Part shown: positions 45,026 through 54,166 of the stretch, in pieces
Layout: every line of letters begins with the position of its first letter
Position numbering within the stretch: the stretch's first letter is position 1
Assembly: GCA_036011085.1 (NCBI GenBank)
Contig: DASCMS010000087.1
Location: 5,496-69,495 of the forward strand
DNA: 64,000 nt
Origin: UBA8231 sp036011085
GTDB taxonomy: Bacteria; Latescibacterota; UBA2968; UBA8231
Direction of reading: 5' to 3'
Notes under the pieces: model-generated
Database searches by the model: none
What the model was told of the DNA's origin: nothing
The model's input: the letters and a program-made list of their open reading frames with translations, nothing else
Program-made: the position numbers and the translations under genes

Positions 45026-45922
45026 TTACGCGCCCACGTCGCGGCCCGGCTCGAGGTGCACGACGATGTCGGCGATCTCTGGCAGCTCCGTCATCAGCCA
45101 GTCTTTCACCTGGTGTCCGAGTTCGTGCGCCTGCCGCACTGACAACTCTCCGTCCACCTCCAGGTGCAGATCCAGGAAGAAGCCCATACCCGAGCGCCTG
45201 CCGACGATCCGCTCCACACCGCGGATCCGTGGGAACGCCTCCGCCAGAGCACGAACCTGCTCGACCACGTACGCCGGCGGCATGCGATTCAGCAGTTCAG
45301 AGCTCACCGCATAGATCGTCTGTGCCGCCGTGACGACCATGATCGCCCCCACGGACATCGCCGCGAGGTCGTCCACATGGCTCCAAGTTGGTCCCCCCCA
45401 ACCGACGGCGCCGGCGCCCGCCAACACGCAGCAGGTGGCCGCCACGTCCCACTTGTGATTCATGGCGTCGGCCTGCAAAGCACGGCTGCTCAGCGCCACC
45501 GCCTTCCGGTTCTGGTAGCGGAACATCCCCACTTTCACCAGGATCGCCGCCAGCGCGACCACCAGGACCAGTGGACTTGGCGCTTCGTGATGTACGGGGA
45601 ATCGGCGAAGCGCCTCGACGGCGATGAGCCCACCGGTGATGAGCACGCCCAGGGCGACAAGACGGGCGATCTCTTGCTCGATCCTCCCATGCCCGTACGG
45701 GTGCTCGCGATCGGCCGGCCTTTGTGCGAGGCGCAACCCGCCGATCAGCGCCAGTGACATGCCCACATCGGTCAGACTGTTGACGCCGTCCGCCAGCAGG
45801 GGGAACGATCCGCCCCACCAGCCGCTGCCGAGTTTGGCGACGCAGAGCCCGACGTTGCACACCAGCATCCACCTTGCCGCAGCAGCAGCCTCGTCGTAGC
45901 TGGTGTGTTGTGTGTCGGGCAT
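45026..45922 (-). CDS. Cation diffusion facilitator (CDF) transporter
   Basis: 298 residues; proton-coupled metal efflux family. Six hydrophobic helices precede a C-terminal metal-sensing ferredoxin-like domain (about 205-295). The membrane metal site is unusual: helix 2 reads ADGVNSLTD and helix 5 reads ADAMNHKWD, placing Asn where the usual site has His or Asp. The transported ion cannot be deduced; N-x3-D sites are reported for some manganese CDFs. The gene is 12 bases downstream of the isomerase gene and therefore in the same unit as the zinc-ribbon heparinase-like gene. Confidence 0.87.
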   Translation of the reverse strand: MPDTQHTSYDEAAAAARWMLVCNVGLCVAKLGSGWWGGSFPLLADGVNSLTDVGMSLALIGGLRLAQRPADREHPYGHGRIEQEIARLVALGVLITGGLIAVEALRRFPVHHEAPSPLVLVVALAAILVKVGMFRYQNRKAVALSSRALQADAMNHKWDVAATCCVLAGAGAVGWGGPTWSHVDDLAAMSVGAIMVVTAAQTIYAVSSELLNRMPPAYVVEQVRALAEAFPRIRGVERIVGRRSGMGFFLDLHLEVDGELSVRQAHELGHQVKDWLMTELPEIADIVVHLEPGRDVGA

Positions 45923-45934
45923 GTGGTTTTCTGT

Positions 45935-46756
45935 TCAGGGCATACGCTCCAGCACGTAGTCACGCGACGCTGGAACCTGCGCCTCCTCGAGGCTGTGCAG
46001 GATCACCGAACCGTCGAAGCCGACCCGATCCAGGCACATCAGGTAGTGTCCGTAGTCCAGCACGCCCGTACCCGCCGCCTGGTGCCCGGCGTCGCCGTCC
46101 GCCTCCAGATCCTTGGCGTGGGCCATGCGGATGTCGTCGCCCAGCAGCTGGAAGGCCTCGTCCAGCACGTGACTCATGTGTGCCAGCTGCCCCGCTTGAA
46201 ACAGGTTGGCGCCGTCGATGACGACCTTCAGGTGCGCCGACGCCACCTCGTCGAGCAGACGTCGGGCTTTCGACGTCGTGTTGACGACATTGTTCACCTC
46301 GGGCTCGAACACCAGCGTCACATCCGCGTCCTCGGCGATGGCGGTGGCCGCAGCCATGGAGCGCACTGCGTCGGACCAGGCATCGTCCGCGTCATTGCCT
46401 GGATGGCCCCGCCACAGGTAGCCCATGTCTCGAGTGCCGGTACACATGGTGATCAGCTGCGTGCCCAGCACGGGACAGGCTTCCGCCAGAGCTCGCAGCC
46501 GTGGCAGACCGGCCGGTCCCTCGGACGGATGGATGATGTTCCAGGTACCGGAGACGGCGACTAGCTCGATGTCGTTGACTGCCAGTGCGGCGCGCACGCG
46601 TGCACACAAATCGGCCGGCACGTGTTCCGGCATGGACTCGCCGCCCAGCGTTTCCAGGTTCAGCTGTACGGCGCCGAGTCCGCTGGCGGCGACGGCGGCG
46701 AGATTCTCCTCGATCGTGTCGCGTTCGAAGACCTTGTTGAAGATGCCCAGTTTCAT
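45935..46756 (-). CDS. Sugar phosphate isomerase/epimerase-like (xylose isomerase-like TIM barrel)
   Basis: 273 residues starting at the ATG at 46756, which overlaps the stop of the heparinase-like gene as ATGA. The AP endonuclease 2 barrel pattern includes VTLVFEPEVNN and VVIDGANLF, with HAKDLEADGD near the C-terminus supplying metal-binding His and Asp. Such proteins isomerise or epimerise sugars and inositols. Translational coupling suggests it acts on the sugar released by the lyase-like protein. Confidence 0.85.
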   Translation of the reverse strand: MKLGIFNKVFERDTIEENLAAVAASGLGAVQLNLETLGGESMPEHVPADLCARVRAALAVNDIELVAVSGTWNIIHPSEGPAGLPRLRALAEACPVLGTQLITMCTGTRDMGYLWRGHPGNDADDAWSDAVRSMAAATAIAEDADVTLVFEPEVNNVVNTTSKARRLLDEVASAHLKVVIDGANLFQAGQLAHMSHVLDEAFQLLGDDIRMAHAKDLEADGDAGHQAAGTGVLDYGHYLMCLDRVGFDGSVILHSLEEAQVPASRDYVLERMP

Positions 46757-49700
46757 GCCTGTTTCGCCCGCCACGCGCTGTCCACGTTGCCGCTCAGAAT
46801 CTCGCAGCCACCGGAGCCAACCCGGCAGCGCAGCACGCTGAGGATCTCGATCCCATCTCCCACCGCCACGTCGTACAGCACACCCGCGTCGTAGGCCTGA
46901 TCGTCGACGAAGCCACGGACCAGCGTCGTGTCACCGAGATCCAGCCGGCATCGTCCTGCCTCCGAGGCTGTGACGCCTTCGATCGTGTAGCACGTGTCGC
47001 GTGGAGAATCGCCGAGCACTCGGAGCTCTGTCCCGTCCAGCCTGCCGTCCGTGGGCAGATCGGCCACGGGCAGGTCGACCGCCACGTCCAGCCAGGTCGG
47101 ACCGGCCTCATCACGCGCGAAGTCGTGCACGATGCCGGTGTAGCCGGCTTGGACCAGCGTCAACTCACCCTCCGGCAGACGCACCCTCGTGCCGCCTACG
47201 ACGAGGATTTCGGTCGCACCGTCCTCCTCCCGCCCGATCCAGGCGAACCGTGCTGCCACTGACAGCCCGTCGCCGAGATCCACAGTCGTCTCGCCGTCAT
47301 CGCTGCTCAACACCGTATCGGTGCGTCCCTCCGCCGTACACACGCGCACTGCCGCGGCTCCCTCGTGCGCCAGATCGAGACGCGCCACCGACTGTAACGT
47401 CCGTCGATCACCGCTATACGGCTCGACGACACCGACGAAAAGGCTGCGCAGATCCTGACCTTGATTGCGCTGCAGCAGGTAACGGAATTGCTTCGGATTG
47501 CCCGGCTTGTTATTCGGCGGCTCACCGTACGCTAGGCTGACATCTCCCGCGGGTGACAGTCCGTGATAGCGCAGATGGACGGCGGTGTCGCCGATGCGCG
47601 TCTGCCAGGTATCCTCCAGCTCCCAGTCCACCCACCATCCCGTAGACGGGCGGCTCTGGGTCTCGACGTTGCGCAGATAGCTGAAGCCACTGCCACGATA
47701 ACTGCCGTCCGGTTCACCATCGTAGTGCTCTCCAAAGGGAATATCCGGGCCGGCGTAGGTGCCACGCTCCTGGGTCTGCAGGTCCAACCCGCCGGCGGTC
47801 ACCGTACCGTCTCCGGAGTGGAAGCTGAGCACGTGGTCCTGCCCGCCGGCGACGCGGAACATGTCCACGAGATAGGACTCCGAGTCCGAGACGTCGATCC
47901 ACGCCAGCGTGCGCCGGTAGTCGCTCGTCTCGGGATAGACTTCGTCGCAACCGATTTCGATGACGCTGGCACCGGCGCTCGCAGCGAACATTCGACAGCG
48001 TCCCACCCAGCTGCCGTCCTGCCCGCGCTGGTTGACCACGACGGTGTTGTGCGAAATCGTGTTGATCGTCCAGCCGGCACGCTTGGGCCACTTGCCGTCG
48101 GCATATTCCGGGTACCCCATCTCGGGCAGCAGATCCATACCACGGTAGTAGATCCCGTAGTTCAGTCGGTCGCGATGGCCGTGACCGGTGTTGCGTCCGT
48201 AGTAGATCCAGGCGGCGCGACGGCCGTCGCCGGCGCCGTGGCGCAGCATGGCCAGGCCGTAGCCGTTGAGGTTGGCGCTGGCAAGATTCAGCGGGCCGGC
48301 GCGGTCCACCACCTCGGCGATCCGGCCCTGCACGGCCTCGGGTTCGACGTCGAACACCGAGGTGTGCATCCCGTCCACCGAATCGCCGTTGAGCCGGTGC
48401 GCCAGCTGGGCCGCCCAGGTCTCGCCGAAGCGGTCGAACACTTCGATCGTCGTCTCCAGATCGACTGAGATCAACCCCGGATCACCGGCCCGGCCGGTGT
48501 CACCAATGCGCGGTGTGTAGCGGTCCAGTGCCGTCAGTCGGTGCGGCGCCCCATACATCCGTCGCAGTCGCGGGTAGTCGCGATGAAGATCGTAGTCGCG
48601 ATGCTCCCGGCAGCGCTCCAGTACTGCCGCACAGCGCCGGAACAGATTCATCCAGATGAAGGAATAACTCGGTGACGCTTCGTTGCCGACGCCATCGCGA
48701 TCCACTTCACCCACCAGGGTGGCCGGGATGTGACCACCGCCGACGCGGCGCGCTCCGGGCTCGAACAGCCAGTCCAGAGCCGACGGTGTCTGTTGCGGGT
48801 CATCGAGCACGGCGGCGGCGGCGGCCATCGCCGTCTGGGTCATGCCCTCGTTGCCGCGGATGCGGAAATCGCGCACCGAGGCAATGAACTGACGCAACAG
48901 TCCGTCTCGGATGTTGTCGCGGATTCTCCCCGGTGAGGTCTTGTCATTGGACAGCTGCCACCGGTGGGCTTTGGCGCTGAGGAAATCTACCAGTTCGTCA
49001 TCGCCGTCCACGGCATCGAGCAACACGTCGGCGGCGCGTGACAACCCTTCCGAGATAAAGGTCTCCCAGATGCAGCCCTGCAGACGGCCTTCGCCGGAAC
49101 CGCCATGCGAGTTGTACAGATCCATGTCCGAATACGGCCGCAGGTCCATATCCGGATAGACATCGGCGATCCGGTCCAGCAGCACCAGGCCCTTGTGGGC
49201 ATAGCTCCCGTCACCGGTGTAGAGAAAGGCGTCGGCCAGTGATGTCACCGCCTTGGGCAACACACTCCAGGTGCAGTAGTGGCCGAAGTAGGCGACGAAC
49301 CACCAGCGCTGACCCTCTTCGTCGACCCAGCCCAGACCGTCGTCGACGGCATGGCCGCGCAGGGGGTCGGTGGCGTCGGCATGCTCCTCGTTGACGAGCA
49401 GTGCGTGATCGGCGCGCTCCCGGTCGAAGACGCCCCCCGGCCCCAGGCCACTCTCATGCCAGGCATCAAAGTCGTTCTTGGGCCAGATCTGTCCGCAGGA
49501 GGGACACTCGATCTTGAAAGGTCTGTTGATATCGAGGATCCACGGGTAGTTGCCGTGCTCCTCGTAGACCCGGCGACCACAGGACGGGCAGCCGAGATCC
49601 GGGTTCACGTGGATACCACGCGGCACCTGCTGTCCGGTCACCAGAGACCACAGTTCCTCGTCCGTGCGGTCGACGAACGGCTGGCTCGCAGCCATCGCCT

Positions 49701-49782
49701 GGTCGGCAAGGTCCCGCGCCCACGGGTAGCGGGACACATTCTCACGGGCCTGCTCCACCTCTTGCCTGCTGCGTAGGATCAC
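46753..49782 (-). CDS. Heparinase II/III-like protein with N-terminal zinc ribbon (1009 aa)
   Basis: The GTG at 49782 is preceded by GGGAGG at seven bases and is preferred over the TTG at 49833. The zinc ribbon is C65, C68, C93 and C96 (CPSC twice). A long helical region (about 120-500) is followed by the lyase block NTGHGHRDRLNYGIYYRG and SHNTVVVNQRG, close to heparinase II/III and alginate-lyase-like families. The C-terminal half is a beta-rich domain with some repeats. No signal peptide. It is co-transcribed with the isomerase and CDF genes. Paralogue of 35674-38988; true substrate unknown. Confidence 0.77.
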   Translation of the reverse strand: MILRSRQEVEQARENVSRYPWARDLADQAMAASQPFVDRTDEELWSLVTGQQVPRGIHVNPDLGCPSCGRRVYEEHGNYPWILDINRPFKIECPSCGQIWPKNDFDAWHESGLGPGGVFDRERADHALLVNEEHADATDPLRGHAVDDGLGWVDEEGQRWWFVAYFGHYCTWSVLPKAVTSLADAFLYTGDGSYAHKGLVLLDRIADVYPDMDLRPYSDMDLYNSHGGSGEGRLQGCIWETFISEGLSRAADVLLDAVDGDDELVDFLSAKAHRWQLSNDKTSPGRIRDNIRDGLLRQFIASVRDFRIRGNEGMTQTAMAAAAAVLDDPQQTPSALDWLFEPGARRVGGGHIPATLVGEVDRDGVGNEASPSYSFIWMNLFRRCAAVLERCREHRDYDLHRDYPRLRRMYGAPHRLTALDRYTPRIGDTGRAGDPGLISVDLETTIEVFDRFGETWAAQLAHRLNGDSVDGMHTSVFDVEPEAVQGRIAEVVDRAGPLNLASANLNGYGLAMLRHGAGDGRRAAWIYYGRNTGHGHRDRLNYGIYYRGMDLLPEMGYPEYADGKWPKRAGWTINTISHNTVVVNQRGQDGSWVGRCRMFAASAGASVIEIGCDEVYPETSDYRRTLAWIDVSDSESYLVDMFRVAGGQDHVLSFHSGDGTVTAGGLDLQTQERGTYAGPDIPFGEHYDGEPDGSYRGSGFSYLRNVETQSRPSTGWWVDWELEDTWQTRIGDTAVHLRYHGLSPAGDVSLAYGEPPNNKPGNPKQFRYLLQRNQGQDLRSLFVGVVEPYSGDRRTLQSVARLDLAHEGAAAVRVCTAEGRTDTVLSSDDGETTVDLGDGLSVAARFAWIGREEDGATEILVVGGTRVRLPEGELTLVQAGYTGIVHDFARDEAGPTWLDVAVDLPVADLPTDGRLDGTELRVLGDSPRDTCYTIEGVTASEAGRCRLDLGDTTLVRGFVDDQAYDAGVLYDVAVGDGIEILSVLRCRVGSGGCEILSGNVDSAWRAKQA

Positions 49783-49892
49783 GCGATTGCCTCCCGTCGG
49801 TACGTCTGGAAACCCTATATTGGCCGGCCACAAGAAAAGACTACCAGCTGCTCCGGTCGATTGACGCGCCGGGCGCTCAGGAGGATGCCAGC

Positions 49893-50510
49893 ATGCGTGT
49901 AGTTGCCGTGGGTTGTGAATACAGTGGCGTGAGCACCCTGATCAAGGGACTCGACGACTGGGGCAGGGAACGGGGTTTCCAGCACCACCTGGACGACCAC
50001 TTCACCATCCCCGACGCCTACCATCTCAGCGACGAGGAGCAGGGGGCCATGCTCGACATGCTGCCTGCCATCAAGGAGCGCTTTCAACGGTTTCAGCTCG
50101 TCTACCACGTGCGCCTGCTGCACCGCTACCGCCATATCCTGCTCGGCGGCTTCCACATCGAAGAGGCCATCTACGGCCCACGCTTCTACTACCCGGACAA
50201 GGCGCAGCCGGTGCGCGAATACGAACCGGACATGCCCGATAACACGATGCTCGTCCACCTGCATGCCCAACCGAACGTGATCCTCGAGCGTATGGAGGTC
50301 TCACCCCACCCGCATCAGCTGGTGCCCGCGGACGACGTGTCCGATATCCTGGAAGCCTTCGCCGTGGAAGTAAGACAGAGCTGGATCCGTCGGAAGGTCA
50401 CGATCGACACCTCCGATATGACGCCGGAGGGACTGCTGGACGAGTTCCTGCTGAAGTCGATCCCTCATCTGGACGCCGAGGACTCCGGGATTCGGACGTT
50501 GACGGGGTAG
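49893..50510 (+). CDS. P-loop kinase-like protein with an altered Walker A
   Basis: 205 residues; AGGAGG lies seven to eight bases before the ATG. The N-terminus reads VVAVGCEYSGVSTL, which has the GxxxxGx(S/T) frame of a Walker A loop with Val where the lysine should be. A later block, NTMLVHLHAQPNVILERM, resembles the LID region of thymidylate or deoxynucleoside kinases. It may bind a nucleotide weakly or have lost catalysis. Divergent from the heparinase-like operon. I assign only a fold. Confidence 0.5.
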   Translation: MRVVAVGCEYSGVSTLIKGLDDWGRERGFQHHLDDHFTIPDAYHLSDEEQGAMLDMLPAIKERFQRFQLVYHVRLLHRYRHILLGGFHIEEAIYGPRFYYPDKAQPVREYEPDMPDNTMLVHLHAQPNVILERMEVSPHPHQLVPADDVSDILEAFAVEVRQSWIRRKVTIDTSDMTPEGLLDEFLLKSIPHLDAEDSGIRTLTG

Positions 50511-50577
50511 CCGGGGATACGCCTTCGCGTTCACACCAGCGCAAGTCGGCTGGTTCGAGGCGTTCGTTCGTGAGCGG

Positions 50578-51657
50578 TCAGGTGGCCGACCGGATCAGCT
50601 CCGGGAGTGCGGCCAGGCGCGCCGGGTCAGCATCGACGGGGACACGGTCAGCCACTCCCAGGATGGCTCCGGCAACACCGGCCGCTTCCTGCGCGGCACC
50701 GGCGACGGTAGCTTCGAAATCATCCTCCCCCGTCGTGGCCAGCAGGGCGTCCTGGGGAATGCCGCCCCACAGAGCCAGGCCCGCTCCAGCCACGTGGCGG
50801 GCGTCGGCCAGGGCGGCGTCGCTCTGAGGAGGACCACAGACACCCTCCATGCCCGCCACGCCCGCCGCTGCGGCGGGGGCCAGAAGGTCGCGCACGGGTC
50901 CACCGGCATGGACGACGAGGGGCAGCGGGTTGAGGGCCTCGCAGGTGCGCCGGTAGCTGTCGGACATGTATTGTTCGAAGAGAGAGGGAGCCAGGAACTG
51001 GCGGTCCAGATTGTCCTGGGAGTAGGCAACATCGGCCGTCAGGTCGGCGAGCTCTGGCACGAAGGCGGCCAGCTTCTCCTCGAGCACGGCCACGATCTCA
51101 TCGACCTCGGGATAGCCCATCATAAGAATCACGGGCCCCTCGGTGAGCCCCACCAGGTCATAGAGCAGATCCGAGAACGGCCGGACGGGGATCTCCATGG
51201 CGGCTACGGCCGCATCGCTCGCCTTCAGGTCGGCCAGGTGGGTGACGGCGTCAGCGTCGGTCGCATAGGTACGCGCCTGAGCGATCTGCAGCGCTGCCTT
51301 CAGGTCCTGCTCCGTCTTCACCGGATACTCCATCTGCCACCAGCTGCCATCGGGTCCCCGTGTCCAGCGGTCGGCCAGCGTGCCCTCGCTCGTCTCCCAT
51401 CGGGTGATGCGCTCTCCCTCACTTTCCTCGGTTGTGACCGGTATTCCGGGCGTCTCAGAACGCCAGGGACGCACCACAGACCATGCAGCCACGCCCATGG
51501 ACGCGGCGACCTCCTGGAGATTCTGCCCTTGCCAGGGGGCGGGCAACGTGCCCCGTTTGGTGTGCGTCGTGTGCCAGAGGGTCAGGTCGGGCACATAGTG
51601 AGCCGACGCCGCCCCCTCACTCCGGAGACGTGTTAGGAAGTCCGACTTACTCGTCAT
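50578..51657 (-). CDS. UroD-like protein, second copy
   Basis: 359 residues from the ATG at 51657; the frame continues to 51705, and the start is not firm. The barrel pattern fits uroporphyrinogen decarboxylase-like proteins (DLLYDLVGLTEGPVILMMGY, FLAPSLFEQYM). The position of the H-x-C zinc pair of methyltransferases reads LVVHAGG, so Cys is missing and the mechanism may differ from the copy at 34325-35407. Substrate unknown. Confidence 0.7.
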   Translation of the reverse strand: MTSKSDFLTRLRSEGAASAHYVPDLTLWHTTHTKRGTLPAPWQGQNLQEVAASMGVAAWSVVRPWRSETPGIPVTTEESEGERITRWETSEGTLADRWTRGPDGSWWQMEYPVKTEQDLKAALQIAQARTYATDADAVTHLADLKASDAAVAAMEIPVRPFSDLLYDLVGLTEGPVILMMGYPEVDEIVAVLEEKLAAFVPELADLTADVAYSQDNLDRQFLAPSLFEQYMSDSYRRTCEALNPLPLVVHAGGPVRDLLAPAAAAGVAGMEGVCGPPQSDAALADARHVAGAGLALWGGIPQDALLATTGEDDFEATVAGAAQEAAGVAGAILGVADRVPVDADPARLAALPELIRSAT

Positions 51658-52175
51658 GTCAGGCTCGCAGATCCCCTGTGACCGGATGACTGTGGCGTTG
51701 AGCATGCGCCCTTGTCAGCGCCTTCGCTGTAGGTGGCCAGACGCGCTGTGAAAGGCAGAGCGAAAACAGTTGTCGCCACTGCGCGTCTCGTGCACATGGT
51801 CTTCCCTCTGATTGGCTGTGAGTGCAGGCAGGCAGTAGTGGACGAAGATAGGACGTATCCTGGCCGGCTAAAAGGTCCGCTGGCAGTCGGAGACGATCGG
51901 CAGGGCTTCGGGGTCGCGCGTGGCCGGTTCAGCCCCATCTGGATGCGGTAGTACGACCGAGAAACCTGCTTCCGGCTACCTGCGCCGGTCCCGTTCCGGG
52001 ACACGGCGTCATTGGCCTTCCTGGCCAATTCCGGGCAGCGATCACCGCCCCCGCGGGAACGGTCGGGGCGACAGCGGGTCTCATCGATGCGAGAAGTGAC
52101 GTTGTGACACGGGGAGGACACATTTCTACCTTATATGTTTCGCAACGCCAGGCGCCATCCATCCAGGGCGGATTG
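51658..52175. other. 518-bp gap upstream of dxs with tandem hairpins
   Basis: No gene is supported here. On the dxs strand two clean hairpins stand side by side: GTCCCG-TTC-CGGGAC (51988-52002) and ATTGGCC-TTCCT-GGCCAAT (52011-52029). Neither has a T tract, so they are not classical terminators. I looked for the conserved TPP riboswitch segments and did not find them. The stretch may be a structured leader of dxs. Confidence 0.4.
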
Positions 52176-54146
52176 ATGTCACTTCTCGAAACGATCGAAT
52201 CCCCGGCAGATCTCAAATCTCTGACGGTGGCAGAGCTGCAGCAGGTCGCCGACGAGCTCCGGGCCTACATCATCGAAGTGGTAACGTCGGTGGGCGGGCA
52301 CTTCGGCTCGAGTCTGGGGGCGAACGAGCTGACCGTCGCCCTGCACGCGGTTTTCGATACGCCGGCAGACCGCATCGTCTGGGATGTTGGCCATCAGACC
52401 TATGGCCACAAGGTTCTGACGGGGAGGCGGGAAGACCTTCGCGAGATCCGGCAGGCGCACGGGATCAGCGGCTTCCCAAAGCGGTCCGAGAGTCCGTACG
52501 ACACCTTCGGCGTCGGTCACGCCGGGACATCGATCTCCGCCGCACTGGGCTTCGCCGCCATGCGCGATCACCTCGATGAAAAGCGCCAGGTGATCGCCGT
52601 CATCGGCGATGGCGCGCTGACCAGCGGGATCGCCCTGGAGGGCCTCAACAACGCAGGCGCGACCGATTGCGACCTGATCGTGCTCCTCAACGACAACCGC
52701 ATGTCGATATCGCCGAATGTCGGTGGGATTTCACACTATCTGACGCGGATCATCTCCGACCCGACCTACAACAGGATTCGTCAACGGATCACGAACGACC
52801 CACTGTATCAACGTGTTCGGCACGGAATCTGGAACCTGACCGGAACGGTTCCCGTCGTCGGCGAAAACCTGCAGCGGGCGATCGGCGGCTTCGAGGAGGG
52901 GCTAAAGGCCATGCTGGTTCCGGGAGTCGTCTTCGAGGAGATGGGATTCCGCTACTTCGGGCCAATCGACGGACACGACCTCCCTGAACTCGTCAACACG
53001 CTGCAGAACGTGAAGGAGATCCCGGGCCCCAAGCTGCTGCACATCCACACGATCAAAGGGAAAGGTGCGATCAAGGAGGATGAGGAGGACCCCTACAGCG
53101 CAGACTCGCAGAAGTATCACGCGCTGAGTCCTCCCAAGCTAAAGTCGGGTGGTCCTTCCCTGCCGCGATATCAGGACGTGTTCGGCGAGGCGCTCAGCGA
53201 GATTGCGGCCAACGACAGCCGCATCTGCGCGATTACGGCGGCCATGATCGAAGGGACGGGACTCAACGACTTCGCGAAGCGCTATCCCGACCGGACGTAC
53301 GACGTGGGAATTGCGGAGCAGCACGCCGTGACTTTCGCCGCCGGCATGGCCCTGGAAGGCGGACGCCCCGTCGTCGCCATTTACTCGACCTTCCTGCAGC
53401 GGGCGTTTGACCAGATCGTACACGACGTGGCATTGCAGTCGATTCCCGTCACGTTCTGCCTGGATCGCGCGGGGCTGGTGGGGGAGGATGGACCGACGCA
53501 TCACGGCACCCTCGATCTATCCTTCCTGATGTGCGTACCCCACATGATCATCGCTGCGCCGAAGGATGCCGACGAAATGAGGGATCTCCTCTATACGGCC
53601 ATCCAGCAGAACGACGGCCCTTTCGCTATCAGGTATCCCCGCGACAGCGTTCCCCGTCCGGCTACGGTGGGACGGCCTCCCGCAACCATCCCGGTCGGGT
53701 CCTGGGAAACGCTGACGGAGGGGCACGACGTCACTCTCCTGGCCACAGGCACGATGGTGGAGACCAGCCTCGCAGCGGCACGACTTCTCGAGCAGGCGGG
53801 TGTTGCCGCCAGTGTGGTGAATGCCCGCTTCGTCAAACCGATGGATCTCCAGGTTCTCGAACGTTGTGCGGACACCTGCGATACGGTTGTGACCATAGAA
53901 GAAAATGCGGTGGTCGGTGGCTTCGGATCCGCTATTGTGTCGCACCTGGCCGATCGCCTGCGCCCGGGGCAACGTGTCCTCAACCTCGGCCTTCCGGATC
54001 GTTTCATCGAGCACGGACCGAGGAAGATGCTGCTCGAGAAAGTTGGACTGACACCAGAGGCCATCGCGGAGGTCGTCTGGCGACACCTGGAAGGCAAGGC
54101 AAGTGAGGCCGGATTGGGGTCGATCGCAAGGTCAGCGACGCCGTAG
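52176..54146 (+). CDS. dxs: 1-deoxy-D-xylulose-5-phosphate synthase
   Basis: 656 residues from the ATG at 52176 after AGGGCGG; the frame is open from 52104. It condenses pyruvate and glyceraldehyde 3-phosphate, the first step of the MEP isoprenoid pathway, using TPP. GDGALTSGIALEGLNNAG carries the TPP/magnesium motif, GPIDGHD follows, and the pyrimidine domain has AEQHAVTFAAGMA. The usual GHSSTSIS block reads GHAGTSIS. It is alone, without ispA or xseB, inside a catabolic region. Identity is secure. Confidence 0.95.
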   Translation: MSLLETIESPADLKSLTVAELQQVADELRAYIIEVVTSVGGHFGSSLGANELTVALHAVFDTPADRIVWDVGHQTYGHKVLTGRREDLREIRQAHGISGFPKRSESPYDTFGVGHAGTSISAALGFAAMRDHLDEKRQVIAVIGDGALTSGIALEGLNNAGATDCDLIVLLNDNRMSISPNVGGISHYLTRIISDPTYNRIRQRITNDPLYQRVRHGIWNLTGTVPVVGENLQRAIGGFEEGLKAMLVPGVVFEEMGFRYFGPIDGHDLPELVNTLQNVKEIPGPKLLHIHTIKGKGAIKEDEEDPYSADSQKYHALSPPKLKSGGPSLPRYQDVFGEALSEIAANDSRICAITAAMIEGTGLNDFAKRYPDRTYDVGIAEQHAVTFAAGMALEGGRPVVAIYSTFLQRAFDQIVHDVALQSIPVTFCLDRAGLVGEDGPTHHGTLDLSFLMCVPHMIIAAPKDADEMRDLLYTAIQQNDGPFAIRYPRDSVPRPATVGRPPATIPVGSWETLTEGHDVTLLATGTMVETSLAAARLLEQAGVAASVVNARFVKPMDLQVLERCADTCDTVVTIEENAVVGGFGSAIVSHLADRLRPGQRVLNLGLPDRFIEHGPRKMLLEKVGLTPEAIAEVVWRHLEGKASEAGLGSIARSATP

Positions 54147-54166
54147 CGATCCCACCAGACCCATAC

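Noticed and set aside
51880..52175. TPP riboswitch ahead of dxs
   Set aside because: dxs uses TPP, so I looked for the conserved CUGAGA and ACCUGAU-type segments in the leader and they are not present.
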